DNA from: Acidobacteriota bacterium
GTDB taxonomy: Bacteria > Acidobacteriota > Blastocatellia > Pyrinomonadales > Pyrinomonadaceae
Direction of reading: 5' to 3'
DNA: 64,000 nt
Assembly (NCBI GenBank): GCA_003222975.1
Contig: QHXN01000026.1
Location: 62,001 to 126,000, forward strand
Shown here in pieces: positions 26,813 to 36,318 of this stretch. The notes beneath the pieces are model-generated. The model was not told where the DNA came from. It was given only the letters and a program-made list of their open reading frames with translations, and did no database searches. Both the position numbers and the translations under genes were made by a program. Numbering within the stretch: position 1 is the first letter of the stretch; the number at the start of each line of letters is the position of its first letter.

Positions 26813-28468
26813 ATGAAACCGAAAAGCCTCGTCGCACGGGTCTGCATCATCCTCTCAGCACTCACATTTCTCCCGACCGGCCCGGCGGCGCAAACTCCGT
26901 CGCCGAGCGCCGGCCCCGTCTCCAAAGTCTGGGTCGCCGACAAAGGCGACGGCACGTACAAGAATCCCGTAATCCACGCCGACTACTCCGACCCGGACGC
27001 CGTCCGCGTGGGCGACGACTTCTACATGACCGCGTCGAGCTTCAACGCCGCGCCCGGCCTGCCCGTCCTCCACTCGAAAGACCTCGTGAACTGGACGATC
27101 ATCGGGCACGTCTTCCGACGGCAGCCTCCCTACGACGTATTCAACAAGCCGCAGCACGGGGGCGGCGTCTGGGCGCCTTCCATCCGCTATCACGACGGCG
27201 AGTTCTACATCTTCTACCCGGACCCCGACCGCGGCATCTACATGGTGAAGGCCAGGGACGCCGCCGGCCCCTGGTCAGAGCCTCTGCTCATTAAGGAGGC
27301 GAGGGGTTGGGAAGACCCTTGCCCTCTTTGGGACGCGGACGGCAATGCGTACCTCGTGAGCGCGATGGTCGCCAGCCGCTCAGGCGTCAAGAGCATTCTC
27401 GTCGTCAGCCGCATGAGTGCGGACGGCGCGCGCCTCTTGGACGACGGCGTGCTGGTCTTCGACGGCCACGACAGGAACCCGACGGTCGAAGGCCCGAAGT
27501 TTTATAAGCGCGGCGGCTACTACTACATCTTCGCGCCCGCGGGCGGGGTCGAGACGGGATGGCAGCTCGTCTTGCGCTCGAAAAATATCTACGGCCCTTA
27601 CGAAGCGCGGGTCGCGCTGGCGCAAGGGGCGACCGCGGTCAACGGGCCGCACCAGGGCGCCTGGGTCGAGACGCAGACGGGCGAGTCCTGGTTCATACAC
27701 TTTCAGGACAGGGGGCCATACGGTCGCGTCGTCCACCTCCAGCCGATGAGGTGGGTTAATGACTGGCCGGTCATCGGCTCGGACGCGGACGGCGACGGCA
27801 CGGGCGAGCCTGTGCTGACTTATAAGAAACCGAACGTCGGCAGGACGTGGCCCGTCGTGACTCCGCCCGACTCGGACGAGTTCGACGAGAACGGACTCGG
27901 CCCGCAGTGGCAGTGGCAGGCGAACCCGCAACCGAACTGGGCTTTCCCCGCGGGCGGCCTCGGATTCCTGCGCCTGTTCAACGTGCCGCTCCCCGAAGAC
28001 TTCCGAAACTTCTGGGACGTGCCCAACCTCCTGTTGCAGAAGTTCCCCGCCCCCGAGTTCACCGTCACGACCAGGGTCACGTTCACGCCGCGCGCCGACG
28101 ACGAAGAGACGGGGCTGATCGTCATGGGGCAGGACTACGCGTATCTGGCGGTGAAGAAGAAGCCCGAAGGACTTTCGATCTCGCAGACGATCTGCAAGGA
28201 CGCGGAGAGTCACGCGAAGGGGAGAGAGGGCGCGGGCGTCGCGTTGAAGGGGAACACCTTTTACCTGCGCGTGAAGGTGTCGCAGAACGCGGTCTGCGAC
28301 TTCAGCTACAGCACGGACGGGACTAACTTCTCTCCGGTCGGCGAGCCTTTCAAAGCGCGACAGGGCAAGTGGGTCGGCGCGAAGGTCGGCCTCTTCGCCA
28401 CGGGGACGGGCAAGGCCCGCGAGTACGGCTACGCAGACTTCGACTGGTTCAGAGTAAGCGCAGAGTGA
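26813..28468 (+). CDS. Glycoside hydrolase family 43 (arabinosidase/xylosidase-like)
   Basis: The 551-residue secreted enzyme has a five-bladed propeller (about 45-330) with NPVIHADYSDPDAVR (general base Asp), WEDPCPLWDADG (pKa-modulating Asp) and PTVEGPKFYKRGGYYY (general acid Glu). A C-terminal beta-sandwich (about 345-550) has VTTRVTFTPRADDEETGL and ends YGYADFDWFRV, as in GH43 proteins with a GH43_C2/DUF1349-like module. Members release arabinose or xylose from side chains, here probably from pectic arabinan or arabinogalactan. Signal peptide AGPAAQ region near residue 25. It converges on the CE8 gene with a hairpin between them. Confidence 0.88.
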   Translation: MKPKSLVARVCIILSALTFLPTGPAAQTPSPSAGPVSKVWVADKGDGTYKNPVIHADYSDPDAVRVGDDFYMTASSFNAAPGLPVLHSKDLVNWTIIGHVFRRQPPYDVFNKPQHGGGVWAPSIRYHDGEFYIFYPDPDRGIYMVKARDAAGPWSEPLLIKEARGWEDPCPLWDADGNAYLVSAMVASRSGVKSILVVSRMSADGARLLDDGVLVFDGHDRNPTVEGPKFYKRGGYYYIFAPAGGVETGWQLVLRSKNIYGPYEARVALAQGATAVNGPHQGAWVETQTGESWFIHFQDRGPYGRVVHLQPMRWVNDWPVIGSDADGDGTGEPVLTYKKPNVGRTWPVVTPPDSDEFDENGLGPQWQWQANPQPNWAFPAGGLGFLRLFNVPLPEDFRNFWDVPNLLLQKFPAPEFTVTTRVTFTPRADDEETGLIVMGQDYAYLAVKKKPEGLSISQTICKDAESHAKGREGAGVALKGNTFYLRVKVSQNAVCDFSYSTDGTNFSPVGEPFKARQGKWVGAKVGLFATGTGKAREYGYADFDWFRVSAE

Positions 28469-28469
28469 A

Positions 28470-28524
28470 GAGTGCAGAGCGCAGAATTAAAGACAGCTTG
28501 CTTTTAATTCTGCACTCTCTACTT
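28470..28524. terminator. Imperfect bidirectional hairpin between convergent genes
   Basis: GCAGAATTAAA (28481-28491) pairs with TTTAATTCTGC (28503-28513). The flanks (GAAGAGTGCAGAGC and ACTCTCTACTTC) extend the pairing with small gaps. It fills the whole gap between the GH43 gene and the CE8 gene, so it probably terminates both. Confidence 0.65.
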
Positions 28525-28527
28525 CTT

Positions 28528-29541
28528 TCAGTATCGAGTTTTGCCCGTCTTCGGGTTCCAGCCGTCCGCGCCGCCGAGAACCCTTTCGACCGTGATCGCC
28601 TTCGCTTCCGCCCTGTTCAACTGGCGCGACCAGGGCACGCGCGCACGCGTGTTCGCGCCCGGCCCCGTGCTGTCGTACTCGGCGTAGCGCGCCGTCTTCT
28701 CGCGCTCCGGCTGATCCCAGTTGTGCCAGCCGGCGGGACGCACGACCTCCGACATCCGTGTGTCGAGATAGACGACGCTGGCGAACGGACGCCACGGTCG
28801 GCCCAGGTAGGTTCTGACCGTAGGCGTCTCGCCCGTGACACGGCAGTGCGAGAAGACGAAGCCGAACGGCTCGCGTTCGGGAGTGGAGGCGGCGGTGACG
28901 TAGCCGTCTCTGAGGCAGTGTATGTGGCAGCGCTCGAAGAAGGCGGTTGCGCCGCCGAAGATGAAGTCCACGTGGCCCGCGATGTAGCAGTCCTCGAAGT
29001 ATTGCCGCCCGCGGTTGAGCAGAATCGTGTCCTGCCAGCCGAGGAAGCGGCAGTGGCGGAACGTGACGCGGTCGCCGTCAACGCGCAGGGCGAGCGCCTG
29101 CCCGACGGGGCCGGCGGAGTTCTCGAAGGTGAGGTTCTCGGCGGTGAAGTCGTCGGCGTCAATGTAGGTCGAGGGCGTGCGGAACGTGCCGATGGGCAAG
29201 CCCGTCGGCCCCGCGAGGTTCGCGTTCAGGTCGAAGGTGAGAATCGTCCTCGACGCGTCCTCGCCGACGAGACGGACGAAGTGCTTCTCGCGCTGCACGT
29301 AGATCAGCTCTTTGTATGTGCCCGGCTTGACGCGGATGACGGCGGGGCTGTCGGGGGTGGTCGTCTGCGGCACGGCGTTGATCGCCTCCTGCACGGTCTT
29401 GTACTGGCCCGTGCCGTCCGCCGCGACGACCAGCGTCGTCGTCTGCGCGGCGCGCGCGCCGACAACGCCGACGGTCAGGCAGGCGAGCAGGCACAAAGCA
29501 AAGCGCGCCGCCGTCAGTGCGAGATGGTTCGTTCGCTTCAT
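28528..29541 (-). CDS. Pectin methylesterase (CE8)
   Basis: The 337-residue secreted beta-helix enzyme removes methyl esters from homogalacturonan, preparing it for GH28. All CE8 motifs appear in order: GQALAL, GWQDTIL (catalytic Asp), GHVDFIFGGA (second catalytic Asp) and YLGRPWRPFASV (Arg and Trp binding residues). The signal peptide is clear (FALCLLACLTVGVVGARA). The gene is 9 bp downstream of the second GH28 gene on the same strand, so demethylation and depolymerisation are co-expressed. Confidence 0.93.
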   Translation of the reverse strand: MKRTNHLALTAARFALCLLACLTVGVVGARAAQTTTLVVAADGTGQYKTVQEAINAVPQTTTPDSPAVIRVKPGTYKELIYVQREKHFVRLVGEDASRTILTFDLNANLAGPTGLPIGTFRTPSTYIDADDFTAENLTFENSAGPVGQALALRVDGDRVTFRHCRFLGWQDTILLNRGRQYFEDCYIAGHVDFIFGGATAFFERCHIHCLRDGYVTAASTPEREPFGFVFSHCRVTGETPTVRTYLGRPWRPFASVVYLDTRMSEVVRPAGWHNWDQPEREKTARYAEYDSTGPGANTRARVPWSRQLNRAEAKAITVERVLGGADGWNPKTGKTRY

Positions 29542-29550
29542 GTCGGCTGC

Positions 29551-31014
29551 CTACGGCCAGTCGGGGCGCGAGTTGCGGCTGTTGCCCTTCTTCGCCGGCT
29601 CGATGTTGACGTTTCGGAAAGAGATCGAGCCGGCGTTCTGCAACATCTCGGCGGTCTCCACGCCGCGGAACGTGCAGTCTATGAAGCGCACGTCGTCGAT
29701 CACCGCGCCGGGCCAGCTCGCGATCCACATGACGCGCGGGCTGGACGCGCTTCTGACGTTTTGCAGCTCGACGTTACGCACCACGGGCTTGTAAGGGCCG
29801 TTCGGCCCCGTCTCGTACATGAAGTCTATCGTCAGTATCGCCTCGGCGACCCGGCCCACTTCGACGTTGCGCATAAGGACGTTCTCGACCGTGCCACCGC
29901 GCCGCGCGTTCGACTTGAAGCGCAGCGCGCGGTCGAGGTTCGGACTGTCCATGCGGCAGTCCTCGACGAAGACGTTGCGGCAGCCGCCGGAAATCTCGCT
30001 CCCCACGACGACGCCGCCGTGCCCGTCCTTCATCGTGCAGCCGCGGATGACGATATTTTCGGAGGCGACGCCGACGCGCCGACCGTCGTTGTCGCGGCCC
30101 GACTTGATGGCGATGCAGTCGTCGCCCGTGTCGAAGATGCAGTCGGCGATGAGCACGTCGCGGGAGGATTCAGGGTCGCAGCCGTCGTTGTTCGGCCCGT
30201 GGCTGCTGATCTGTACGCCGCGCACGGTGACGTTCGAGGAGAGCACGGGGTGAATCTCCCACATCGGCGAGTTGACGATCCTCACGCCCTCGATGAGCAC
30301 GTTTCGACTGCGGTAGGGCTGTATGAAGTTTGGCCGGAGGAAGTTGCCCTGACCGAAGACGCGCTCACCCACGGGCACGCCCCGCTCGCCGTAGTCGAGC
30401 AGGCGGCGAATGCTTGAGCGCGCGGGCGCGTCCGCGCCGCCCGGCCCCTTCCTGTTCCAGGCCCACCAGTTCTCGTCCGACGCCGAGCCGTCGAGCGTGC
30501 CCGCGCCCGTCACCGCGATGTTCTCCTGCTCGAAGGCGTAGATGAGCGGCGAGTAGTTCATGCACTCCGTCCCCTCGAAGCGCGTGTAAACGACCGGCAG
30601 GTACTTCGCCGGGTCTGTGCTGAACTTGAGGGTCGCGCCCTCGGAGACGTAGAGGTTGACGTTGCTCAGAAGGTGAACCGCGCCGGTGAGGAAGACGCCC
30701 GCGGGGACGACGACGCGACCGCCGCCCGCCGCGTGGCAGGCCTCGATTGCCTTGCGTATGGCCTCGGTGCTGTCCGCCGCGCCGCCGGTGACCGCGCCGT
30801 AGTCCGTGATCTTAAAGTCGTGCGCGGGGAACTGCGGCGGCTTGATGCGCGCGAGTATCGCGGGCAGATCGTCCCAGCCTGCGGCGCGGCTGCCCGTGGC
30901 GACCCGGCGGGCGGCGCGCGGCTTCGACTGGACGGCCTGAACCGAATACGAAGACGGCTGGAGCACGCCGAGGAGAAGAATCAAGACTGCGGCGCGGCGG
31001 AGAAGAAGACACAT
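29551..31014 (-). CDS. Glycoside hydrolase family 28, probable exo-acting
   Basis: The 487-residue secreted beta-helix protein has the GH28 blocks with substitutions: NNDGCDP instead of NTD, FDTGDDCIAIKSG (Asp pair), DGHGGVVVGSE and a LRFKS instead of RIK. The NNDGCDP, DDCIAIKSGRD and GHGG..VGSE pattern is typical of exo-polygalacturonase and digalacturonase-like members. The N-terminal domain has DFKITDYGAVTGG. Signal peptide about 1-27. It precedes CE8 in transcription order. Together with the 1423 enzyme it gives one NTD/RIK-type and one NND-type GH28. Confidence 0.9.
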   Translation of the reverse strand: MCLLLRRAAVLILLLGVLQPSSYSVQAVQSKPRAARRVATGSRAAGWDDLPAILARIKPPQFPAHDFKITDYGAVTGGAADSTEAIRKAIEACHAAGGGRVVVPAGVFLTGAVHLLSNVNLYVSEGATLKFSTDPAKYLPVVYTRFEGTECMNYSPLIYAFEQENIAVTGAGTLDGSASDENWWAWNRKGPGGADAPARSSIRRLLDYGERGVPVGERVFGQGNFLRPNFIQPYRSRNVLIEGVRIVNSPMWEIHPVLSSNVTVRGVQISSHGPNNDGCDPESSRDVLIADCIFDTGDDCIAIKSGRDNDGRRVGVASENIVIRGCTMKDGHGGVVVGSEISGGCRNVFVEDCRMDSPNLDRALRFKSNARRGGTVENVLMRNVEVGRVAEAILTIDFMYETGPNGPYKPVVRNVELQNVRSASSPRVMWIASWPGAVIDDVRFIDCTFRGVETAEMLQNAGSISFRNVNIEPAKKGNSRNSRPDWP

Positions 31015-31139
31015 GGGCGCTTCACCTCTGTTTCTTTATCTGCTGGTTGACGAGATGAGTTGAGTATAACAGATGAGGTGTGCCCCGGCGGCGGCGCTCG
31101 GCCCGCGGGCGACCGCGAGGGCGTGTCCGTCTTGAAGGT

Positions 31140-31535
31140 CTAGCGCGACTTCCCCGCCCCGCCGCCGTCCTGCTCCGGCGCGGCCAGAAAGTCTTCGCGC
31201 ACCGGCGAGAAGATATCTATCAGGATCACCTCCTCGTCGAGCATCGTCGCGCCGTGCCAACTGCCGGGCGGGAAGTGGAGCACGTCGCCGGCCTCGGCCA
31301 GGCGTTGCTCGTCGCCGACGGTGAAGAGCACGCGCCCGCGCTCGACGAGCGTGATCTGCTCGTGCGGGTGTTCGTGCGCGGGCGTCGCGACGCGCGGGGC
31401 GAAGCGCAGGCGGCAGACCATCAGCCTCTCGCCGACAATCAACTGCCGCTCGGTGCCGTCCTCCAGCCGCTCGACGGGGACGCTCGACCAGTCTGTGTGC
31501 TGCGGGTGCGGGTTCAGTTTTGAAGTGGCTTCCAT
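31140..31535 (-). CDS. kdgF: KdgF-like cupin, unsaturated uronate linearisation
   Basis: The 131-residue cytoplasmic cupin carries the metal site expected for KdgF: two His and a Gln in HEHPHEQ and a later His in GSWHGATML. KdgF converts unsaturated galacturonate from GH88/GH105 action into the linear 5-keto-4-deoxyuronate. Position next to kduD and kduI supports this. The ATG at 31535 is preceded by GGAAGGAAG; the frame remains open upstream but runs into kduD without homology. The acidic C-terminal tail (APEQDGGGAGKSR) is variable. Confidence 0.82.
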   Translation of the reverse strand: MEATSKLNPHPQHTDWSSVPVERLEDGTERQLIVGERLMVCRLRFAPRVATPAHEHPHEQITLVERGRVLFTVGDEQRLAEAGDVLHFPPGSWHGATMLDEEVILIDIFSPVREDFLAAPEQDGGGAGKSR

Positions 31536-31674
31536 CTTTACCGATTCTTCCTTTCCACTCTGAGCGTGATGCGCCAATGCGCGGCCTCGCCCGCGAGCGT
31601 GCGCGCGCCTGATGGCGCGGCGCACAGCGAAAGCGTTAAGAAGAGAAGTAGCGAGATTCTCGACACGTTCAAAC

Positions 31675-32451
31675 TCACCTTCCCAGCCAGCCGCCGTCAA
31701 CGACCAGCACGTGCCCGTTGACGTAGTCGCTCGCCGCCGAAGAGAGGAACACGGCAGCGCCCGCCAAATCTTCCGGCTCGCCCCAGCGGGCGGCCGGGAT
31801 GCGCTCAAGTATCTGCCGGTTGCGCGTCTCGTCCGTTTGGAGAGCGGCGGTGTTGTCCGTCCTCATGTAGCCGGGCGCGATGGCGTTGACGTTTATTCCA
31901 CGGCCCGCCCACTCGTTGGCGAGCGCTTTCGTCAACTGCGCGACGCCCCCCTTCGACGCGGCGTAGGCCGGAACGGTAATGCCGCCCTGGAACGAAAGCA
32001 GGGAGGCGACGTTGACGATCTTGCCGCCGCCCGTTCCCTCCCCGGCGCGTTCGAGCATGTGCCGGCCCGCGAGCTGCGACAGTAGGAAGACCGACGACAG
32101 GTTTACTTCGATCACCACGTCCCAGTCTTCCTCCGTGTAATCAACCGCGGGCGCGCGGCGGATCGTGCCCGCGTTGTTGACGAGGATGTCGAGGCGACCG
32201 AAATGCTTGACGGTCTCTTCGACGAGCGCGCGCGGCGTCGCGCGGTCTGCGAGGTCGCCTGTGACGGCGAACGACTGACGACCCGCCCGCTCGACGGCTT
32301 CGCACGTCGCGCCGGGCGCGCGCGTGTTGCCGTGACACGCGACGTGCGCGCCCGCCCCGGCGAGTGCGACGGCTATCGCCCGGCCCAGTCCCGCCGAGGC
32401 CCCGGTCACGAGCGCCACACGGTCGTCCAGCCTGAACCTGTCGAGGATCAT
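31675..32451 (-). CDS. kduD: 2-dehydro-3-deoxy-D-gluconate 5-dehydrogenase (KduD)
   Basis: A 258-residue SDR that interconverts 2,5-diketo-3-deoxygluconate and KDG. The start DRFRLDDRVALVTGAS, NNAGTIRRAPAVDYTEEDW, catalytic NVASL and YAASKGG, and NTAALQTDETRNRQILERIP with the ending DYVNGHVLVVDGGWL are highly characteristic of KduD. It lies 10 bp downstream of kduI. The start at 32451 gives the standard length. The 31536-31674 gap to kdgF holds no gene. Confidence 0.93.
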   Translation of the reverse strand: MILDRFRLDDRVALVTGASAGLGRAIAVALAGAGAHVACHGNTRAPGATCEAVERAGRQSFAVTGDLADRATPRALVEETVKHFGRLDILVNNAGTIRRAPAVDYTEEDWDVVIEVNLSSVFLLSQLAGRHMLERAGEGTGGGKIVNVASLLSFQGGITVPAYAASKGGVAQLTKALANEWAGRGINVNAIAPGYMRTDNTAALQTDETRNRQILERIPAARWGEPEDLAGAAVFLSSAASDYVNGHVLVVDGGWLGR

Positions 32452-32461
32452 GCCGCGCCTC

Positions 32462-33286
32462 TCACTTGCGGCTCGCTTCGAGGCCGCTGCCGCCAAGGTC
32501 GAAGCCGGGCTGCACGGTGACGACGCCGAACTGCCGGTCTTCCCGCTCCCGGTGCGCGGCCATCAGCCAGACGAAGCTGATCGTGTGGCCGGGCACGGAG
32601 ACGTTCGGGTGAAACCCACGGGGCATGACGACCGCGTCGCCGTCGCGCACGACGCCGACGAACTCCGGCTCTTCGGGGTTCGTGTAAACGAACTGCACGC
32701 CGAAGGCGGGCGGCGGCATGTCGTAATAGACGTAAAGCTCTTCGAGCATCGAGGCGTGCTCGTGCGGCGGCCAGGAAGTCCAGTTGCCCGGCTCCGACGT
32801 GGTGAAGCCGGCGAGGATGCGGCCCGCCTCGACGTTCTTGCCGATGGCGATGTTGACGGTGCGTGAGTTGGCTGCGCCGCCCGTCTTGAACTTGAGCGAG
32901 CCGTCACGCTCCACGTCGGCGTAGCGCACGACCTGAAGCGGATACTTACCATCCACCTCAGCCGAACACTCGACGAGGTCAACCGCCGTCTCCGTCGTCA
33001 CTTCGACATCAGCGTCGCGCGGGATGTAGATCGAGTCGTAGCGACCGATCCCGTGCGTCTCGCCCCCGGCCTTGATCGCGCACTCGCCCGACAGGCAGAT
33101 CAGCCCCGTCTCCAGCTTTCCGGTCGAGAACTCCGCGCGCGGCGTCTCCGCGTCGAGACGGATTCGTCCGTAGATGAGGTGCTTCATCGAACTGTTCTGC
33201 GGCGTGATCGAGACGTGCCTGCCTTTGTGCTGGTTCGTGCCGCGGAAAATCCAGCGGTCGGCGGACTCCTGCATTTGCGTGCTCAT
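32462..33286 (-). CDS. kduI: KduI/IolB-family isomerase (5-keto-4-deoxyuronate isomerase)
   Basis: The 274-residue double cupin belongs to the KduI/IolB family. The second cupin has GNWTSWPPHEHASMLEELYVYY (His, His, Glu metal ligands) and MPRGFHPNVSVPGH (His). By sequence it looks somewhat closer to IolB than to E. coli KduI. Between kduD and the unsaturated uronyl hydrolase, the KduI reaction (5-keto-4-deoxyuronate to 2,5-diketo-3-deoxygluconate) is the sensible inference; 5-deoxyglucuronate isomerase is the alternative. No other inositol genes are present. Confidence 0.85.
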   Translation of the reverse strand: MSTQMQESADRWIFRGTNQHKGRHVSITPQNSSMKHLIYGRIRLDAETPRAEFSTGKLETGLICLSGECAIKAGGETHGIGRYDSIYIPRDADVEVTTETAVDLVECSAEVDGKYPLQVVRYADVERDGSLKFKTGGAANSRTVNIAIGKNVEAGRILAGFTTSEPGNWTSWPPHEHASMLEELYVYYDMPPPAFGVQFVYTNPEEPEFVGVVRDGDAVVMPRGFHPNVSVPGHTISFVWLMAAHREREDRQFGVVTVQPGFDLGGSGLEASRK

Positions 33287-33338
33287 AAACTCTACCCCTC
33301 CTTTTCGCGTCTGCTTCAGACGGTTAATTCTTTCACGG

Positions 33339-35915
33339 TTAATTCTTCCTGTGCTCGTCGAGCCACAAAAGGTCTTCGAGCAGGTAGTAATCGCCGTAAA
33401 TCAACGGGACATCGCTGGGCCGCGTGCTTGAGCCGTGGCGCAGCACGCCCGGCGGCACGGGGTCGTCCGCCGAGACGGGCGTCAGGTATCGGTCAACGAG
33501 CGACTGCGTGATGCGCTCGCCCTCGCGTCGGTACAGCGCGGCGCGCGTCTTGTCGGGCGTCAGTTCGGACAGGCGCAGCAGTCCGCCCGCGACGAGCGCC
33601 GCTGCCGAAGTGTCGCGGTTGCGGAAGTGTACGCCCTCGTCAGCGAAGTCGTACCAGGGTACGCCGTCTTCGGGCAGGTGATCCAGCACGTAAGCGGCGA
33701 CGCGCTCGGCTGTCGCAAGCAGGCGCGCGTCCTTCGTCTCGCCGTAGCTGACGGTGAAGCCGTAGAGCGCCCACGCCGCGCCGCGCGACCAGGTGGTGTC
33801 GGCGGCGAAGCCCTGGTGCGTGTGCGTGAAGACAAGCTCGCCGGGCCGCGCGCTGTTGGGCACGACGACGCCGGGCGGCCCCGCGGAGGAGAAGAACTCC
33901 TGCCGGTTGTCGCCGGGGTTGTAGTGCACTGACTGAATCACAGAGCCGTCAGGTCGCACGTGCCAGTCGGCGGACTTGAGCGCGTGCTTCAGTCCAAGCT
34001 CACGCCAGGTAGAGTCGCCGGTCTCGCGCGCGGCCCACCACCAGATTTGCAGGTTCATCATCGTATCAATGATGGTGTCGTCGCCGCCGACGCTCCAAGA
34101 GGCGACGAGTCCGGTGGTCGGGTTGTAGAGCTGCCGGAGACGCTCCGCTGCGCGCAAAGCGCCTTCGCGATATTTCGTGTCTTTCGTCTGGCGGTAGGCG
34201 AAGACGGACGAGTAATAGTTGAGGAAGCCCGTGTCGTGGTTCTCGCCCGACTCCTTGCCGAGCAGGCGTGCGCTCCACAATTCGGCCCAGCGCCGGAAGC
34301 GCTCGTCCTTTGTCTTCGCGTAGAGCTGCCACAACTCGCCCGTCCAGAAACTTCCCGTCCAGAAGAAACCCTTCTCCGCCTTCCACTCGCCCGTGCGGTT
34401 GTCGCCCTCCGTGAAGAAGCCCTGGCCCTTATCGCGCGCGGCCTCTTCGGGCGGCGTCTTCGAGATGAGCGGCTCCCACTTCGCGGCGGTGCGCTCGGCG
34501 GCCTGCTGCATCAGTTTGAGCGCTTCGGCGAATGTCTTAGTGCGCGCCGGGCGGAGCGTGTCCGGCGGCGCGGACTGCGGCGCTGCCGCCTGCGACAGAA
34601 GCTGTACGCGCGCGGGCTGCGCCAGGCGACGCGCCGTCTCCCTGACCAGTTCGAGAAAGCCGTCGAACGTCTTCACCGCGTTCGACGGCAGGACGAGCGA
34701 GCCGTTGCGGTACTTCGCCGCCGCGTTCGGCGCGCTCACTTGCAGGTTGTCGCTGCCCTCCTGATCCCACGCGGCCAACACGTACCAACTGGCCGTGCCG
34801 TTCGACGCCTGCGGCTCGACGAGCAGGTTGAGCGGGTCGTCGCCGACTACTTTGCTTCCGCCCCCCGGCGCGATGATCGCCGTGCCGAGGTTCTGGTCTG
34901 TCAGCTCGTGAACCGCGGTCGAGGTCGGGCCGGTCTCTACGACCTGATGCCCCCACGTCGCGCGCCACAGGACGGGGTCGGCGGCGGTCGGCTCCGATAC
35001 TTTCTCCTGCGCGCCGTCCTTGCGAACCATGCCGGTCACGAGCGTCAGGCCGTCCGCGCCCTCTGCGGTGACGCGGTGCTCGAAGCCGCGCTCGCCGGCC
35101 CACTGCGTCATGCGGCTCGTGAGGCTCACCTCGCGCCCGCCGACCTTCCAGCCCTTGTACTTCAACTCGACGATGACGCGCACCGGCCCCTGGCTGACGA
35201 TGCGCCAACTGCGCTCCGCCACGTCCGAGACTTTTTCGACCTTTCCCGAAACGAGCGCGCCGACCGAGCCTAGCCCCAGCGCATCGCCGATACGGTAGAT
35301 GTCGCGGCCCAAGGGCGACTCCGCCGAATAGTCGTATTCGGGCGAGCCGAAGAGTTCGAGGTAGAGGCCGGGCCGACGCTTGCCCCAGAGGTCAATGGCG
35401 TTGCGCCGGTCGAAGTAGATGCGCCACGCCGTCGCTTCCGACTCCCACCCCAATCCGTCGAACTTCAACGTGAACTTGGCGTGCGTGCGCGCGGGGTAGT
35501 TGCTGCGAAGACGCCGCATCGTCGCCGGGTCGCCGTAGGCAATCGTCACGACGCGCGTCTGGCGGGCTTTGAGCGCGATCTGGAAAGCGATCTCGTCGTA
35601 CTTCCCGTCGCCGTCCAGGTCGTCAGCCTGCGAAGGAAGCTCCGTGGTTTGCAGAGTGCGCGCGTCCTCTTCGAGCACGCCCGCGTCCGAGGTCGTCACG
35701 ACGCAGCCGCCCGCGCTGAAGTCCGGCGCGACGCGCTTCAGCTCGGCGACGCTGACAACGACGTTCTCGTGCGCGCGCGCCTCGTCGGTCGGGTTCGTCA
35801 CCGCCAGCTTCAGTACTTTCACGCGCGGCGCGGCCCATGCCGGAGTCCCAGCCGCGAGTAAGAGAATCAGACTGAGCAGCTTTATGAGAAGGTTCGGTCT
35901 CAGGTACCTGTTCAA
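33339..35915 (-). CDS. DUF4861-GH88 two-domain unsaturated uronyl hydrolase
   Basis: An approximately 858-residue secreted protein. The N-terminal 430 residues resemble DUF4861 ([29 protein letters not shown]). The C-terminal 380 are a GH88 (alpha/alpha)6 barrel: [52 protein letters not shown] and [16 protein letters not shown]88 cleaves unsaturated uronic acid from oligosaccharide ends. The TTG at 35915 is chosen because AGGGGG lies 9 nt upstream and it gives a proper signal peptide ([15 protein letters not shown]). A GTG at 35972 adds an unlikely 19-residue leader with no Shine-Dalgarno sequence. It heads the kduI-kduD-kdgF unit. Confidence 0.85.
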   Translation of the reverse strand: MNRYLRPNLLIKLLSLILLLAAGTPAWAAPRVKVLKLAVTNPTDEARAHENVVVSVAELKRVAPDFSAGGCVVTTSDAGVLEEDARTLQTTELPSQADDLDGDGKYDEIAFQIALKARQTRVVTIAYGDPATMRRLRSNYPARTHAKFTLKFDGLGWESEATAWRIYFDRRNAIDLWGKRRPGLYLELFGSPEYDYSAESPLGRDIYRIGDALGLGSVGALVSGKVEKVSDVAERSWRIVSQGPVRVIVELKYKGWKVGGREVSLTSRMTQWAGERGFEHRVTAEGADGLTLVTGMVRKDGAQEKVSEPTAADPVLWRATWGHQVVETGPTSTAVHELTDQNLGTAIIAPGGGSKVVGDDPLNLLVEPQASNGTASWYVLAAWDQEGSDNLQVSAPNAAAKYRNGSLVLPSNAVKTFDGFLELVRETARRLAQPARVQLLSQAAAPQSAPPDTLRPARTKTFAEALKLMQQAAERTAAKWEPLISKTPPEEAARDKGQGFFTEGDNRTGEWKAEKGFFWTGSFWTGELWQLYAKTKDERFRRWAELWSARLLGKESGENHDTGFLNYYSSVFAYRQTKDTKYREGALRAAERLRQLYNPTTGLVASWSVGGDDTIIDTMMNLQIWWWAARETGDSTWRELGLKHALKSADWHVRPDGSVIQSVHYNPGDNRQEFFSSAGPPGVVVPNSARPGELVFTHTHQGFAADTTWSRGAAWALYGFTVSYGETKDARLLATAERVAAYVLDHLPEDGVPWYDFADEGVHFRNRDTSAAALVAGGLLRLSELTPDKTRAALYRREGERITQSLVDRYLTPVSADDPVPPGVLRHGSSTRPSDVPLIYGDYYLLEDLLWLDEHRKN

Positions 35916-36116
35916 GCGTTCGCGCCCCCTGTCTCTAGAAACGTTGAACGGCAAAAGTATGATCTCGCCCACGAGGTAAATCTGGTCGGCATTGGGGGCG
36001 AACCCGCGTTTGTTTGAAGTTTGAACAATATTCCCCGCGGCACGACCTTGTCAAGATTTTTTTCGGGAGGGGCGCGTTTGCGAGAGTCGGGGCGCGGCCC
36101 CGCTTAGAAAGGAAAG

Positions 36117-36216
36117 CCCGGCCCCGGGGTAGGAATGATAACTAGTGCTCCAAAGGTCGTTCGGCTTGCAACAAGTTAGGCGGGATGACCTCTGACTCAC
36201 TTCACCCGGGGCCGGG
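36117..36216 (-). promoter_or_regulatory. GC-rich inverted repeat enclosing a TTCCTACCCCGG motif
   Basis: A stem of about 13 bp (36117-36130 with 36204-36216) encloses roughly 75 nt. Inside, CCGGGGTAGGAA (36124-36135) reads TTCCTACCCCGG on the minus strand, 5' of the DUF4861-GH88 gene. AGTGCTCCAAAGGTC lies at 36144-36158. Both motifs recur upstream of the receptor at 40977. The region could be an activator site or a structured 5' leader or terminator. No gene is visible in 35973-36318. Confidence 0.4.
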
Positions 36217-36285
36217 TTCTTTGACCAGGCGTCGGGAACCTTAACACGCGAGCGCCGCGCGTGTCATCGGGCATAAGTTTGGGTC

Positions 36286-36311
36286 TCGAATCAAACTAAA
36301 GTTTGATTCGA
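36286..36311 (-). terminator. Perfect 11-bp hairpin after the response regulator gene
   Basis: TCGAATCAAAC and GTTTGATTCGA form a perfect 11-bp stem with a TAAA loop, 8 bp past the stop of the minus-strand regulator gene. It is AT-rich and lacks a U tract, so it may be a weak terminator. Confidence 0.5.
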
Positions 36312-36318
36312 CGGGCGG

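Noticed and set aside
28369-30417. A 682-codon plus-strand frame opposite CE8 and GH28
   Set aside because: The minus strand encodes complete CE8 and GH28 motif sets; the plus frame has none.
33325-33350. Direct repeat of CGGTTAATTCTT between kduI and the uronyl hydrolase gene
   Set aside because: Two short copies only, probably a small local duplication in the intergenic gap.
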